Shown here: positions 53,406 to 62,872 of the stretch, piece after piece
Layout of the letters: every line of letters begins with the position of its first letter
How positions within the stretch are numbered: the stretch's first letter is position 1
Assembly (NCBI GenBank): GCA_003254905.1
Contig: QANU01003300.1
Location: forward strand, 1-64,000
DNA: 64,000 nt
Direction of reading: 5' to 3'
Source: Nissolia schottii
Taxonomy: Eukaryota > Streptophyta > Magnoliopsida > Fabales > Fabaceae
Notes under the pieces: generated by a model
What the model was told of the DNA's origin: nothing
Database searches by the model: none
The model's input: only the letters and a program-made list of their open reading frames with translations
Program-made: the position numbers and the translations under genes

Positions 53406-54488
53406 TGTAACATCCCGCTTTCTCCTTAGTGAAAATTCCGCTAGACATGGTTATCATACTCGCAAGTTTAAGTAAACTCGTGGAGCCTCCGTAAACTCGG
53501 ATCGTAAACTAGGATCGTAAACTCGTACGAGTTTACCTATTATTAAAAAAATATTTTAAAAAATTATTATGCTACAAAAATATATTTAATAAAACTTGAA
53601 ATTCATAAATACATTTATCTCCATAACAAAGTACAAATAAAAATGAAATATATGAGTTCTAAGTTCAATTCATACATAATACATATAACATAATACATAG
53701 TATTGACTACTGAACATCACAAGAAGCGAGTTTGTGACAATGATGTCTTCAATCTAGAACACTAAAGCACAAATAGCAATGCAGGGGTCACGCACCTTGG
53801 TGGGAAAGATCCCTGAGCAAAGGATGAAATACACACGATGGATTAGCGACGGAGCACAACGGAGCACGATTGTAGGCGCAACTGTAAATGATAACTCTAA
53901 AATACTTAAATGACCTAAATCTAAAAACTCATAGATATGCAAAACAATATCAAACTTGTTTTGTTTCTAAAAAAAAAAAAAACCCTGCCTGTGTGGTAAA
54001 CTCGTAAAATCAGGAGTAAACTCGTGATTTTATGCGAGTTTACCCGAGTTTACCCGATTTTACCCAGAAACGAGTTTACATACGAGTTAGCTCGATTTTA
54101 CAACCTAAACTCGTAAAATTGTACGATTTTACATGTTAAATCGCGATGTTAATAACTATGCCGCTAGATAAATGCCTAGAAATTTTTATTGTAGGTTAAA
54201 TCATTAGAAATATGAACTCTTAGGTTAAAAGTGTCTCTAGAAATAATTCTGCTCATTTTCGTAAAATTTTGCAGACACTAGAATAAATCATTTGTGTCAT
54301 CCAAGTGTAATGGTGTACCTAAGGTATCTGTAAAATACACGGTTACGGAAGAAAGTTCACAAATACCTTAGATTAACCTAAATTATTCTTTAGAAAAATT
54401 AGTAGATCACAAGGACGTGATCGAAATATTTTTAGAATAACTGTACGTGAAATACTGGAACTGGTAACGACCAAACCTGATAAAAAAT
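53406..54488 (+). mobile_element. Ty3/gypsy LTR (outer), 5' segment
   Basis: Starts TGTAACATCCCGCTTTCTCC, nearly the same as the copy at 19613. It is split by a MITE at 53446-54160 and then by a complete LTR at 54489-57575, and resumes at 57576. Confidence 0.82.
53446..54160. mobile_element. CATRGTTAT MITE, copy 2 (715 bp) with perfect 8-bp duplication
   Basis: The exact duplication CCGCTAGA lies at 53438-53445 and 54161-54168. The inverted ends are CATGGTTATCATACTCG and CATAGTTATTAACATCG (reverse complement). The terminal 100-200 bases on both sides are packed with GTAAACTCG/CGAGTTTAC words, some drifting to GTAAAATCG, including CTCGTACGAG at the left. The central part is A+T-rich with no transposase. 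An 8-bp duplication suggests hAT-type mobilisation. Confidence 0.9.
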
Positions 54489-55084
54489 GGTAACATCCCG
54501 AATTTTTTCCTTACAAAGATTTCGCGAAATAAATAAATGCGGGTCAATTATTAAGACTGGAGAATTAAATTATGGCATTTAATCATTAAAAATACTAGTC
54601 AAAATAGTGATTTCGCGATCTCGCGAGATTTTGCGAGATTCGAGGTGGTTTTCATCATCATCGGGATTTAATTACGACTCAAGGGAGTCTGTAAAATACA
54701 CTAATATGAGAATAAATTCAAGAATGTCTCGACAAAAATTAAAATATTAACAAGAAAAATTAGTAGGTCACAGCGGTATGTCCAGAATATTTTTGGGACA
54801 ACCGTATACAAACGATTAGGGACTAGAACGTGATCAAACATGATCAAACTTATACTAAGCCAGGTTTTATTAAGAACCTTATCCTCTGCAACTGAAGTTG
54901 CAGGGATAAGCACGTAACCTATATACATGTATATAATAACACTAATAATAATGAGTAATAGTAACAATAGAATATAATATAATATAATATAATAATAATA
55001 ATAAAATATACATATATACATATATGAAGAAACAAAGATACGAAAATATATACGTTAGTATGTAATAAAAATTAGATAATATAA

Positions 55085-55086
55085 TA

Positions 55087-55117
<31 letters not shown>

Positions 55118-55120
55118 TAT
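55085..55120. repeat. (AAT)n microsatellite
   Basis: About ten AAT units inside the nested LTR, within a larger A/T-only region (54940-55220). Confidence 0.85.
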
Positions 55121-55267
55121 ATGGTACATCCCCCCTGACCCTCGTACATTCCCCTGATGAAACAAAAGAAAAGGAAACGGATATATGTCTATAATTGTAT
55201 ATAATATAATAATATAAAAATAATAATAAACCAAAATATCTTGCACAGTAAGGCAGTTTCACATGCC

Positions 55268-55275
55268 TATAAATA
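55268..55275 (+). promoter_or_regulatory. LTR TATA box
   Basis: TATAAATA, followed about 80 bases on by GTTCCGTTCATGCACATCGCGG, a block shared with the LTRs at 19220 and 61260. Confidence 0.55.
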
Positions 55276-55699
55276 CGCCCTGACCCATTTTTCATTCATT
55301 TTCCCTGAAGCCATCTACGCTTCACTTCCTGTTTCTTTGTTATGTTTTCTTTCTTTGTTGTTCCGTTCATGCACATCGCGGAAGCGCTGCCGGACTCCAG
55401 AAAAATAGGATGAGTACACCCACGCGAAGAGGATATTTTTCTCTTCATATCTACCGGTTTAGAAACTTGTTTCGAGGTGGGTAACTCTAAGCCCACTGTC
55501 TATGTGATTTAATTTTATAACTGTATATGTGTTTTTTTTTGTATGTTTGACTGTAAAATAGTTAAGTAAAAATTTGAGGGATTATAGGGTAAAGAGGGTT
55601 TTGGGAGATTTTGACAAATGAAATGCATAACTGTATTGATTGGAACCCTAGGAACAGTAAGCTTCTGGAGAAAATGAGAACTGAAGTCTTGGGAACCCC

Positions 55700-55945
55700 T
55701 TTTTATAGCTTTCATTTGATTGAAGAGAGCTTTTAATCGAATGAAAGACAATTCGAGCTTTCAATCGACTGAATTCCAATTCAGTCGAGTGGAAGAAAAT
55801 CTCAAGATTTCAATCGATTGAATTCCCTGTGCATTCGAATGAAAGCATTCTGAGGATTTCAATCTAATGAAACCCCAATTCAGTCGAATGAAAGAACTTG
55901 CAGGGATTTCATTCGAATGTAACCCTAGACATTCGAATGAAACCC
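55700..55945. repeat. array of TTCATTCGAATGAA-like palindromic words in an LTR
   Basis: About twelve words such as TCAATCGATTGAA, CAGTCGAATGAAAG and TTCATTCGAATG occur in 245 bases. Flanks match the array at 1690-1945 in inverse orientation. Confidence 0.8.
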
Positions 55946-56373
55946 GAAAGACTTGAGACTTTAGTGGTTCTAAGGGATCCAATGAGTGAGGGTATGCATA
56001 TGTTGGTACACACAAGCATGCATCATGAGGAAATGGTCGTCATAAGAGTTAGGACGACCGTAAATAACTAGAGGTATTCACGTAAAGTTAAAGGTATATA
56101 ATTGAACCCTAGGGAATAAAGCAGAGTAAGAAGGCTCCGATCACCAAGGATTCAGACGGCCTTAGTCAGAGTATAGTTATATAGCTAGGAAGATCCTTAT
56201 TCTCTTGGCACATCTTACAGATACGCCCGTCACCAGTCCCAAAAGGGTGGATTAGTTCATGGTATTACCTCGCCAGTCCCAAAAGGGTGGATTGGTTAAC
56301 GAGGTTAAGGACACTAAAGAAAGAAAAGAAAGTATGAAAGAAAGAAAGCAAAGAAATGATGAATAAGAAAGGG

Positions 56374-56381
56374 TGACGTCA
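56374..56381. promoter_or_regulatory. TGACGTCA palindrome in LTR
   Basis: In GGGTGACGTCATACCTAAGG; same context as at 20854 and 62000. Confidence 0.45.
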
Positions 56382-57784
56382 TACCTAAGGATAAGATAAA
56401 GACGAGGAGTCCAACGCTTGGTTGCGTCGCAAGGGCCAGCCCCTGCCTCCTACCTAGTGGAGGTTAGCCTACTTGATAGGCGATGATGGACACTAGACCC
56501 CATCGGTGGTTAGCAACCACTCTGGTGTGAGCGCAACCGGGTCGTCGTCAAGTTGGGAACAAAAGTACTTGTAATCGTATGGCCACAGCTACATGAGCGA
56601 AGGACAAGATGAAAAGGACGCTAACCCGGGTAAGCCGGTATGCGTAAGAAAAGAAAAGAAGGACGTTAACCCGGGTAAGCCGGTATGTGTAAGAGATTCC
56701 CAGATTTCCTCTCATGCTCTATATAGTTACATGTATGAATGAATAGATATATGTATGTATGCCAGTATGTATGCAGGTATGTATGTATCTATATATGTTT
56801 ATGCAGTATGTATCGTCAAGGGAGCGACCCAAGATGACTATTATGTCTTTAGCAATATCGTAAAGTTAATGAGCACGAAGCCTAGGTAATGTCAAGATTA
56901 GAGAATCCCCAGTCACCTAGAAACATAGATAAAGCCATTCAGGACCTAGACAAAGATAATAATCAGTAGGGGTATTAGTATGCATGACACCTAGAGATCT
57001 CCTAAGTGGCCTGGAAGATAACGGAGTAATGAAATGACAGATAACGCTAGGTACTCCCACTGAGAACGAAGGGTTCTCACCCCCACTCCTTATGGGTCCA
57101 GGTGTGCAAAGCGAAGGGATCGACACACGAGAGGCGCGGTAGACGACGAATGGTGGTAGCAGGATAGTTCCAATGCCAGAGCAAAGTGACGAAGGTTGCG
57201 TTACGGCGCTAGATGTTTTGTATTGTGATCTATGACTCTTGGTAACTGTTTGTGTAAATACTTATTAATAAGCAATGTGTAATTATATGTTGGACCTTGA
57301 TTGTGCTTATATGTATATGTATACTCCTCCAGGCTTAATACCACCTTAACTGCCAGATACGTTAGCATTTGTATATGTATATCTCCTTGATCACACATGG
57401 CTCCTAGGTTGCAAACGGATACGGTAAAAGAATGATTTTCAAAAGGGTCCATATTTTCCAGTAAGAAATATTTGTCAAGCTAAAAGTAGGGGCTAAAAGT
57501 AACCAACCAAAGCAGAAAACAAGCTAGTGAGCATTGTTTACTACGTATGGGTAAATAATTAGCTAGGGTGTTTCAAAAATTGATCAATATTTAGCTCAAA
57601 AATTCTTGGCCACAAATTCAGCCAAGAAATAACCCACTTGCATGGCTAAGAATGGCCCAAGTGTGGTCAAAGCATTCAAACATAATCATGATATGGTGAC
57701 TAACCATGCTTAGTCACCAAACCAAGGGCAAAATGGTAAATTGGCTCAAGAGCATTTTTGGAAAGTGAAATTCTGCCAAGGGCC

Positions 57785-57792
57785 TATAAATA
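57785..57792 (+). promoter_or_regulatory. LTR TATA box
   Basis: TATAAATA in GGCCTATAAATAGCCC. Confidence 0.55.
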
Positions 57793-59043
57793 GCCCTTGA
57801 ATCCAAAATTTTGTAGTAAAAAAAAGAGAACCTTGCCAAAACTCAGTCCAATTACACACTCAACTGTTATTCTGTCAAACCACAAACCAGAGACTTCCCT
57901 ACACAAACCCTAGCCAAGATTCCCTAACCTTAACTTCACAAACCTCCTCTTAATTCTTAGAGAGAAATCCTTGATAAACCTATCCTAGAACCAGGGCTTG
58001 GGAGCCATAACAAGTCAGGAGTTTGCACAAAGTGCCTGAATTATTAGCAGTGCTAAACAAGTGGGTAACCTAACCTCTCTACTGTCTATGTGGTTTTATG
58101 TATTCTTTTAGGATGACTTTTATGTGACTTTGATTTTATATATGTCATTGGTATTTGTCTGGAAACTGCTGGTGTTACCTGTAACTCTGTCGGAATTTAG
58201 GAAAGCCTAAGCTGGAAATAGGAATATATCACGTTTTTAGGAAGAAATATATGCTGGGAATTTTATCTTGAAAAACTAATGTTATTTTTGGAATCTACAC
58301 AAAAAAATTGAGTGGGGATGTCAAGTTTTGTGAGTTTTGGAGTCCCTGACGAATTTCTTAGCAAAACAGACAAAACAACATTTTCGGGCAAACAAGGAAA
58401 AAATGGGAATTTCGAGTTTTGGGAATGAAAATCTGGGTTGATTTTCAGAAAATATGGGTTTAGAACTATCAAAAACCTTAAGGCCAATTCTTGAGTCCAT
58501 CGAGTTTTTGAGAACTAAAATTTCAAAGAAAACAGTTTTGCGGGTGAAAAACAGCATTTTGGGGAAAAAGGATACAACAGCCATTTCGTGATTTTGGGGC
58601 CAAAACCAGAATTTTTAAGTATGAAAAATGATCTTAGAGATATCAAAATCCTTGGGGTAAGGTCTTGGACTTCTCCGATTTCTAATCACTAATTTCTGAC
58701 AGAAAGCAGACGTTTTCAGAAAAGCACTGATACACCGTAGTTTCAAGCTATGCTCATGATTATGTTTTAGTTGGGTTATCTTAGGTTTTATGACATGATG
58801 ATTTCCTTGATGAACTGCAATTGTTTATGTTGAGTATGGAAACTTATGCATGCTTTGTGATTTATGGAATAATTGTTTGATATATGTTAGGTTATGTTGA
58901 GAAATGCTTTGAGAAATGAAATTATGTCTCTTATACTTGTTGAAATTGATGATGAAATTTAGAACAAGTGTTCTTGATATTGGATTTGAGAAACTATGCA
59001 GAACATGGAAAATTGCAGGAATTGGGAGGCTGAATTCTTCAGG

Positions 59044-59240
59044 AGGCACTGAGCGGCCTGTGTTGGCGCTTAGCGGCCAGTGACACTGAGCGGCCTGTGT
59101 TGGGCACTGAGAGGCTTGTGTTGGGCGTTGAGCGGCTCATAGTAGGCACTAAGTGGTCTGATTGGAATTCAGGGTCTCAGGTCTAAAACTTAGCATTTTC
59201 TTGTCCGTGACCCATGGGACTTCAGGGTCGCTAAGCGGCT
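59044..59240. repeat. CTGAGCGGCC-type word array in an LTR
   Basis: Eight or so words of the form CACTGAGCGGCCTGTG or GCGCTTAGCGGCC occur at roughly 20-30 base spacing. The array lies just downstream of the block that precedes the TTCATTCGA array in other copies. Confidence 0.8.
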
Positions 59241-59300
59241 TGAAACTCTAGGTCATGAGACTACTTAAAGAAAGCTTTGAGACAACATGTAATTGTCCAT

Positions 59301-59675
59301 GATTTATCTGGGATGAGATATTGGGTTGTGTTTATCATATATGAACTGTTGCATTGAGACATTGAACTATGCATATGATGAGAAAGAAAGAGAATGATAC
59401 AACCTCTAGCAGTTCCAAGGTTCGGCTAGTGAGTGAAGGTCTAAGTCTCGCCTAAGTCCTTAACCCCGTTTATACGATGTATGCATGTCCTCTTTAAACT
59501 TATTTGTTCCACTGCCATGCTTACTCGACTCTCATGCATTCCTTTCTTTACTTTCTTGTTTCCACACCTGCTCACTAAGCCTTATTCTTCCCCCTAGAGA
59601 TTCCAAAGCCTAACCTCCCCAAAACCTGGCACTTGTCCACCCTAGTAGCATAGTCACGCACGTCCCGGTGATTGA
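59301..59675. other. unassigned, between LTR pieces
   Basis: No coding similarity and no clear LTR match; probably retrotransposon untranslated sequence. Confidence 0.3.
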
Positions 59676-59769
59676 CGGACACCTGTAGGTTACACTTCCA
59701 ACCTCTAAAGGAGTTCGTACACAAATTTCTTATGCGAAATCCTTGCTAAGGGAAAAGTGGGATGTTACA
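59676..59769 (-). mobile_element. Ty3/gypsy 3' LTR start
   Basis: On the minus strand TGTAACATCCCAC at 59769 follows a polypurine tract (AAGGGGGGTGGAA). About 90 bases resemble the family before similarity is lost. Confidence 0.65.
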
Positions 59770-60689
59770 TTCCACCCCCCTTAGAAAAAAATTTCCCTCT
59801 ATATTTCAACACGTTCAAGGGTCTCAAGGTTTTAATTTTATTGCTTACTTACCCTAAACGTGATCACCCGTAGCCCATGCCTCTTTGGCTGTTAAGGCAA
59901 AGATTTGTCCCGGTCGCCGTGCCTCAGGTAGAATCACTGTGCATGTTTTAGTGAAGTGGTCGTGCTTCCTGCATCGGTAGCAGACATCCTTCCCGGCCAA
60001 ATAGCTTCCTATGTGTTTCTTGTCGCAGCGTGGACATGATGGTTTGAATACTGGGGCATTCTCCTCCAGTTGTGGCCTTGGTATCATGGTATTATCAGCT
60101 CCCTGTGCTCCTTTTGCTGTGGTAGTACCAGCTTGCCCAACTAGCTGGTCTATGGGTGGCGTCATTCTGCACTTGTTGGAGTAGTGTCCGCCTTTCTTGC
60201 ACCTGAAGCAAATATTCTGTCCCGCCAAACAGTGCCCTGGGTGTTTCCTATGGCACCTCAGGCAAGGCTGTTAGGATCCGACCTTCTCTTGTTGTGGTGT
60301 TGGGGTTGGTGTCCCTTGTAGGGATTGGCCTTGGGCTTGGGTAGGGCTTCACTGCTACTGTTGTTGGAATTGGTTTTAGAAAGATTTTATTCTTCCCTAT
60401 CCTCGTTGGGGTCCTCTGTGTGCAACCATCTTCCGCTTTCCTTCCTAATCTTCGAGAGTTGCCCGTCCTTCTAAAGTTCCTTCTTGCATCAAGCAATTGT
60501 GGACCAGGGTAATATAATCCGGAATGCTCGTCATATTGATTGGCGTCTGCAGCTCCCACTTAAGTCCTTGTAGATACCTCTGGCACTTCCATCCTTCGTC
60601 CAGACTCGCCCTACTTGTGCTTGCGCGTTCACATAGCTCTTCAAACTTTGTGGTATATTCCCTTACCGACATAGCTCCTTGTTGTAGCT
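59770..60689 (-). pseudogene. Ty3/gypsy gag joined directly to the polypurine tract (pol deleted)
   Basis: Minus-strand frames give gag capsid sequence (MSVREYTTKFEELCERA, WKCQRYLQGLKWELQ), then after frame breaks two zinc knuckles CFRCKKGGHYSNKC and CYRCRKHDHFTKTC with CPRCDKKHIGSYLAG between them. It closes with IFALTAKEA, the usual Gag/protease junction. Instead of pol, a short stretch like the last codons of pol and the polypurine tract follow within 100 bases. The N-terminal part of gag is cut at 60690 by an LTR. At least two frameshifts make it non-coding. Confidence 0.82.
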
Positions 60690-61599
60690 TGTAACATCCC
60701 AAAATTTTTCCATTACAAAGGTTTCATGAAATTAATAATCCCGCTTAATTAAAGTGGTCATGAAAAGGTTATTTAGACTGGAAATTAATTATAAAGGTTT
60801 CTTGAATCCAAAATACCAGTCCAAATAATCGTTTTATAAGCTCACAAAAATTTTGCGAGTGTCGGAATAATTTTTGGTTAATACCGGAACTCCGTCAGGT
60901 CCCAAAGGTATCCGAAAATATACTCTGACGGAGATATGTTCACGAATACCTTAACTTGACATGTCATCATGACCAGGAAAATTAGTAGATCGTGAATATG
61001 TGTTTGGGATATTTTTAAAATATCCGTACACGAGCGATTAACGACCAAACGCGATCAAACGTGATCGAAATTGGCCAGGAGGCCTTGACACTTATCTTCA
61101 GGAGAAGATATTTACATAAATAATAATATAATAATATAATAATCATAATAAAATAAAGGAAAAAGAAAAGAAAATGGGGAAACAGTGGCCAACCTCGTTT
61201 TATAGCCAACGAAGGTGGCCACCCTGCTACATGGAAATTTTCATAAATGTTACTCTATCAGTTCCGTTCGTGCACATCGCGGTTACGCTGTCAGAATCAA
61301 GAAAATAGGATGAGCATACCAACGTGAAGAGGATTTTTTCTCATCACTTTCACCGATTCAGAAAGAGCTTAGGAAGTGGGTAACTCTATACGCACTGTCT
61401 GCGGATTTTTATGTTATTTTATGTGTTTATATGTGAGAAACAGACTTAAAATGATAGGTGAAAAATATAGAGATAATGATGTGAAGATGATTTTATGAGA
61501 TTTTGATGTTAGAAAAGTATAACTATGCTGGTTGGAACTGTATGGGGAAGCCTTAGTAAGCATTGAGAAAGATTTTAACACTGCAAAATTCGTCGCACT

Positions 61600-61685
61600 A
61601 AGCAGTCCGCTGAGCGGCCTCCAGCGGAAGCAAGCATTGTTGAACTTGTATCAGGTCCAGGCACTGAGCGTAGGACGACCGTAGA
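61600..61685. repeat. CTGAGCGGCC-type word array in an LTR (short)
   Basis: Words CACTAAGCAGTCCGCTGAGCGGCC and CACTGAGCG. It is preceded by GCTGGTTGGAACTGTATGGGG, the counterpart of GATTGGAACCCTAGGAACAG before the TTCATTCGA array at 55700. Confidence 0.75.
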
Positions 61686-61999
61686 TAGTATGCATTATGA
61701 GGACCCGGTCGCTGTCAGGGTTTTAGGACGACCGTAGATAACTAAAGCGTAATCACTTAAAGTTCAAAGAGCATAATGGAACCCTAGGGAACAAGGATAT
61801 CTTAAGAAGGTTCCGGCCATAGAGGGCTCGATATACCTTGAAGAAAGTACGTAGTTATATGATTAGGGTAATCCCCTTCTCTTGGCACGTCTACAGACAA
61901 TCCCCTCACAAGTCCAGCAAGATGGATTGGTCCATGATGTTAAAAGAAAAGAAAGAAAGAAAGAAAGAAGGAAAGAAAGTAAAGAAAGATGAAAGAGGG

Positions 62000-62007
62000 T
62001 GACGTCA
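62000..62007. promoter_or_regulatory. TGACGTCA palindrome in LTR
   Basis: In GGGTGACGTCACACCTAAG; same context as at 20854 and 56374. Confidence 0.45.
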
Positions 62008-62447
62008 CACCTAAGAAATGATGATGATAATGATGATGATGATGTATGATTCCACGCTTGGTTGCATCATAAGGGCCGGCCCCTCGCCATCCCACTAGGT
62101 GGATGGTTATCTCTATTGATGGTCAATAGACGGAATATTAGTTATCTGCAGTGGTTCACAACCACTCAGGTTATAGCGCTTCCTGGTCGCCATCACTATG
62201 GGAACACAAGCAGGTTGTAACCGGACGGCTACAGTTACAAGGGTGGAAGGACTCAAGATAAAAAAGGACACGGTCCTGATCCATTAGTTAGCCGGGAGCA
62301 TAATAAGAAGGACGCGACCCTGGTCCATTAGTTAGCCAGAAGAGTAAGAGAACCCTAGGGATGCATAAGATACGTAATGAATGAGTATGTGATGCATGAG
62401 TATACGATGAATGAGTATATGTGTGTAATTCTATGTAGTATGTAAGT

Positions 62448-62872
62448 TGAAACACCCTAGCTAGAAGGCTCATGCTTAAGTCATAAACCATACCGGCTAG
62501 GTGGTTATCCTTTGGGTGCAAACTCTTTTTCGTCCACTAATAATTTTAAAATAGGGGTTTATCAAAATAGGGGCCGATTTAAAACTTTTTGTGTAATTAC
62601 TGGTGCTAGGAAATTAGAAGCCATGCGTGTATGTACTCGTTTACACTTCCAATAGTGCATGATTTTCCAATATAGAGATTCAACACATTAGGCACATAAT
62701 AACATTTCAACACATATTTCAGCCAATAGTCCAAACATTTAGATATCAACAGTTATACTGTACATTCCCCTACGGTAAAGGGGCACTATTACACAATAGT
62801 GGTTTCAGTTCATAACGTACATACAGGGTTAGGCGGATGAGTACTACTCATTGCGCCTATACATAGGTCCTA
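62448..62872 (-). mobile_element. Ty3/gypsy LTR, 3' end, inverted
   Basis: The plus-strand start TGAAACACCCTAGCTAG is the inverted LTR terminus. After 425 bases it is interrupted by another inverted LTR terminus. Confidence 0.7.

Larger units (their letters stand above)
54489..57575 (+). mobile_element. Ty3/gypsy complete solo LTR (3,087 bp) nested in another LTR
   Basis: The flanks AAAAT (54484-54488 and 57576-57580) are identical. It starts GGTAACATCCCG (first T changed to G) and ends AGCTAGGGTGTTTCA. It contains TATAAATA at 55268, the TTCATTCGA word array, a GAAAGAAA tract, TGACGTCA at 56374 and GTAT-rich repeats near 56750. Confidence 0.88.
57576..59300 (+). mobile_element. Ty3/gypsy LTR (outer), continued
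   Basis: Resumes the outer LTR at the point matching ATTGATC...TTCTTGGCCACAAA in the copy at 19613. It has TATAAATA at 57785-57792 and the GATACACCGTAGTTTCA block near 58730, then the CTGAGCGGCC array. It fades out near 59300 without the usual 3' terminus. Confidence 0.72.
60690..62447 (+). mobile_element. Ty3/gypsy LTR, lacking its 3' end
   Basis: Starts TGTAACATCCCAAAATTTTTCC inside gag. It has the CTGAGCGGCC array (61600-61685), GAAAGAAA tract, TGACGTCA (62000) and an ATGAATGAG repeat near 62375, in the order of the copy at 19613. It stops at 62448 where an inverted LTR end lies. Confidence 0.8.

Noticed and set aside
54701..55295. Minus-strand Ile/Leu/Tyr-rich frames resembling membrane proteins
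   Set aside because: Translation of AAT and AT repeats within an LTR; low-complexity artefact.
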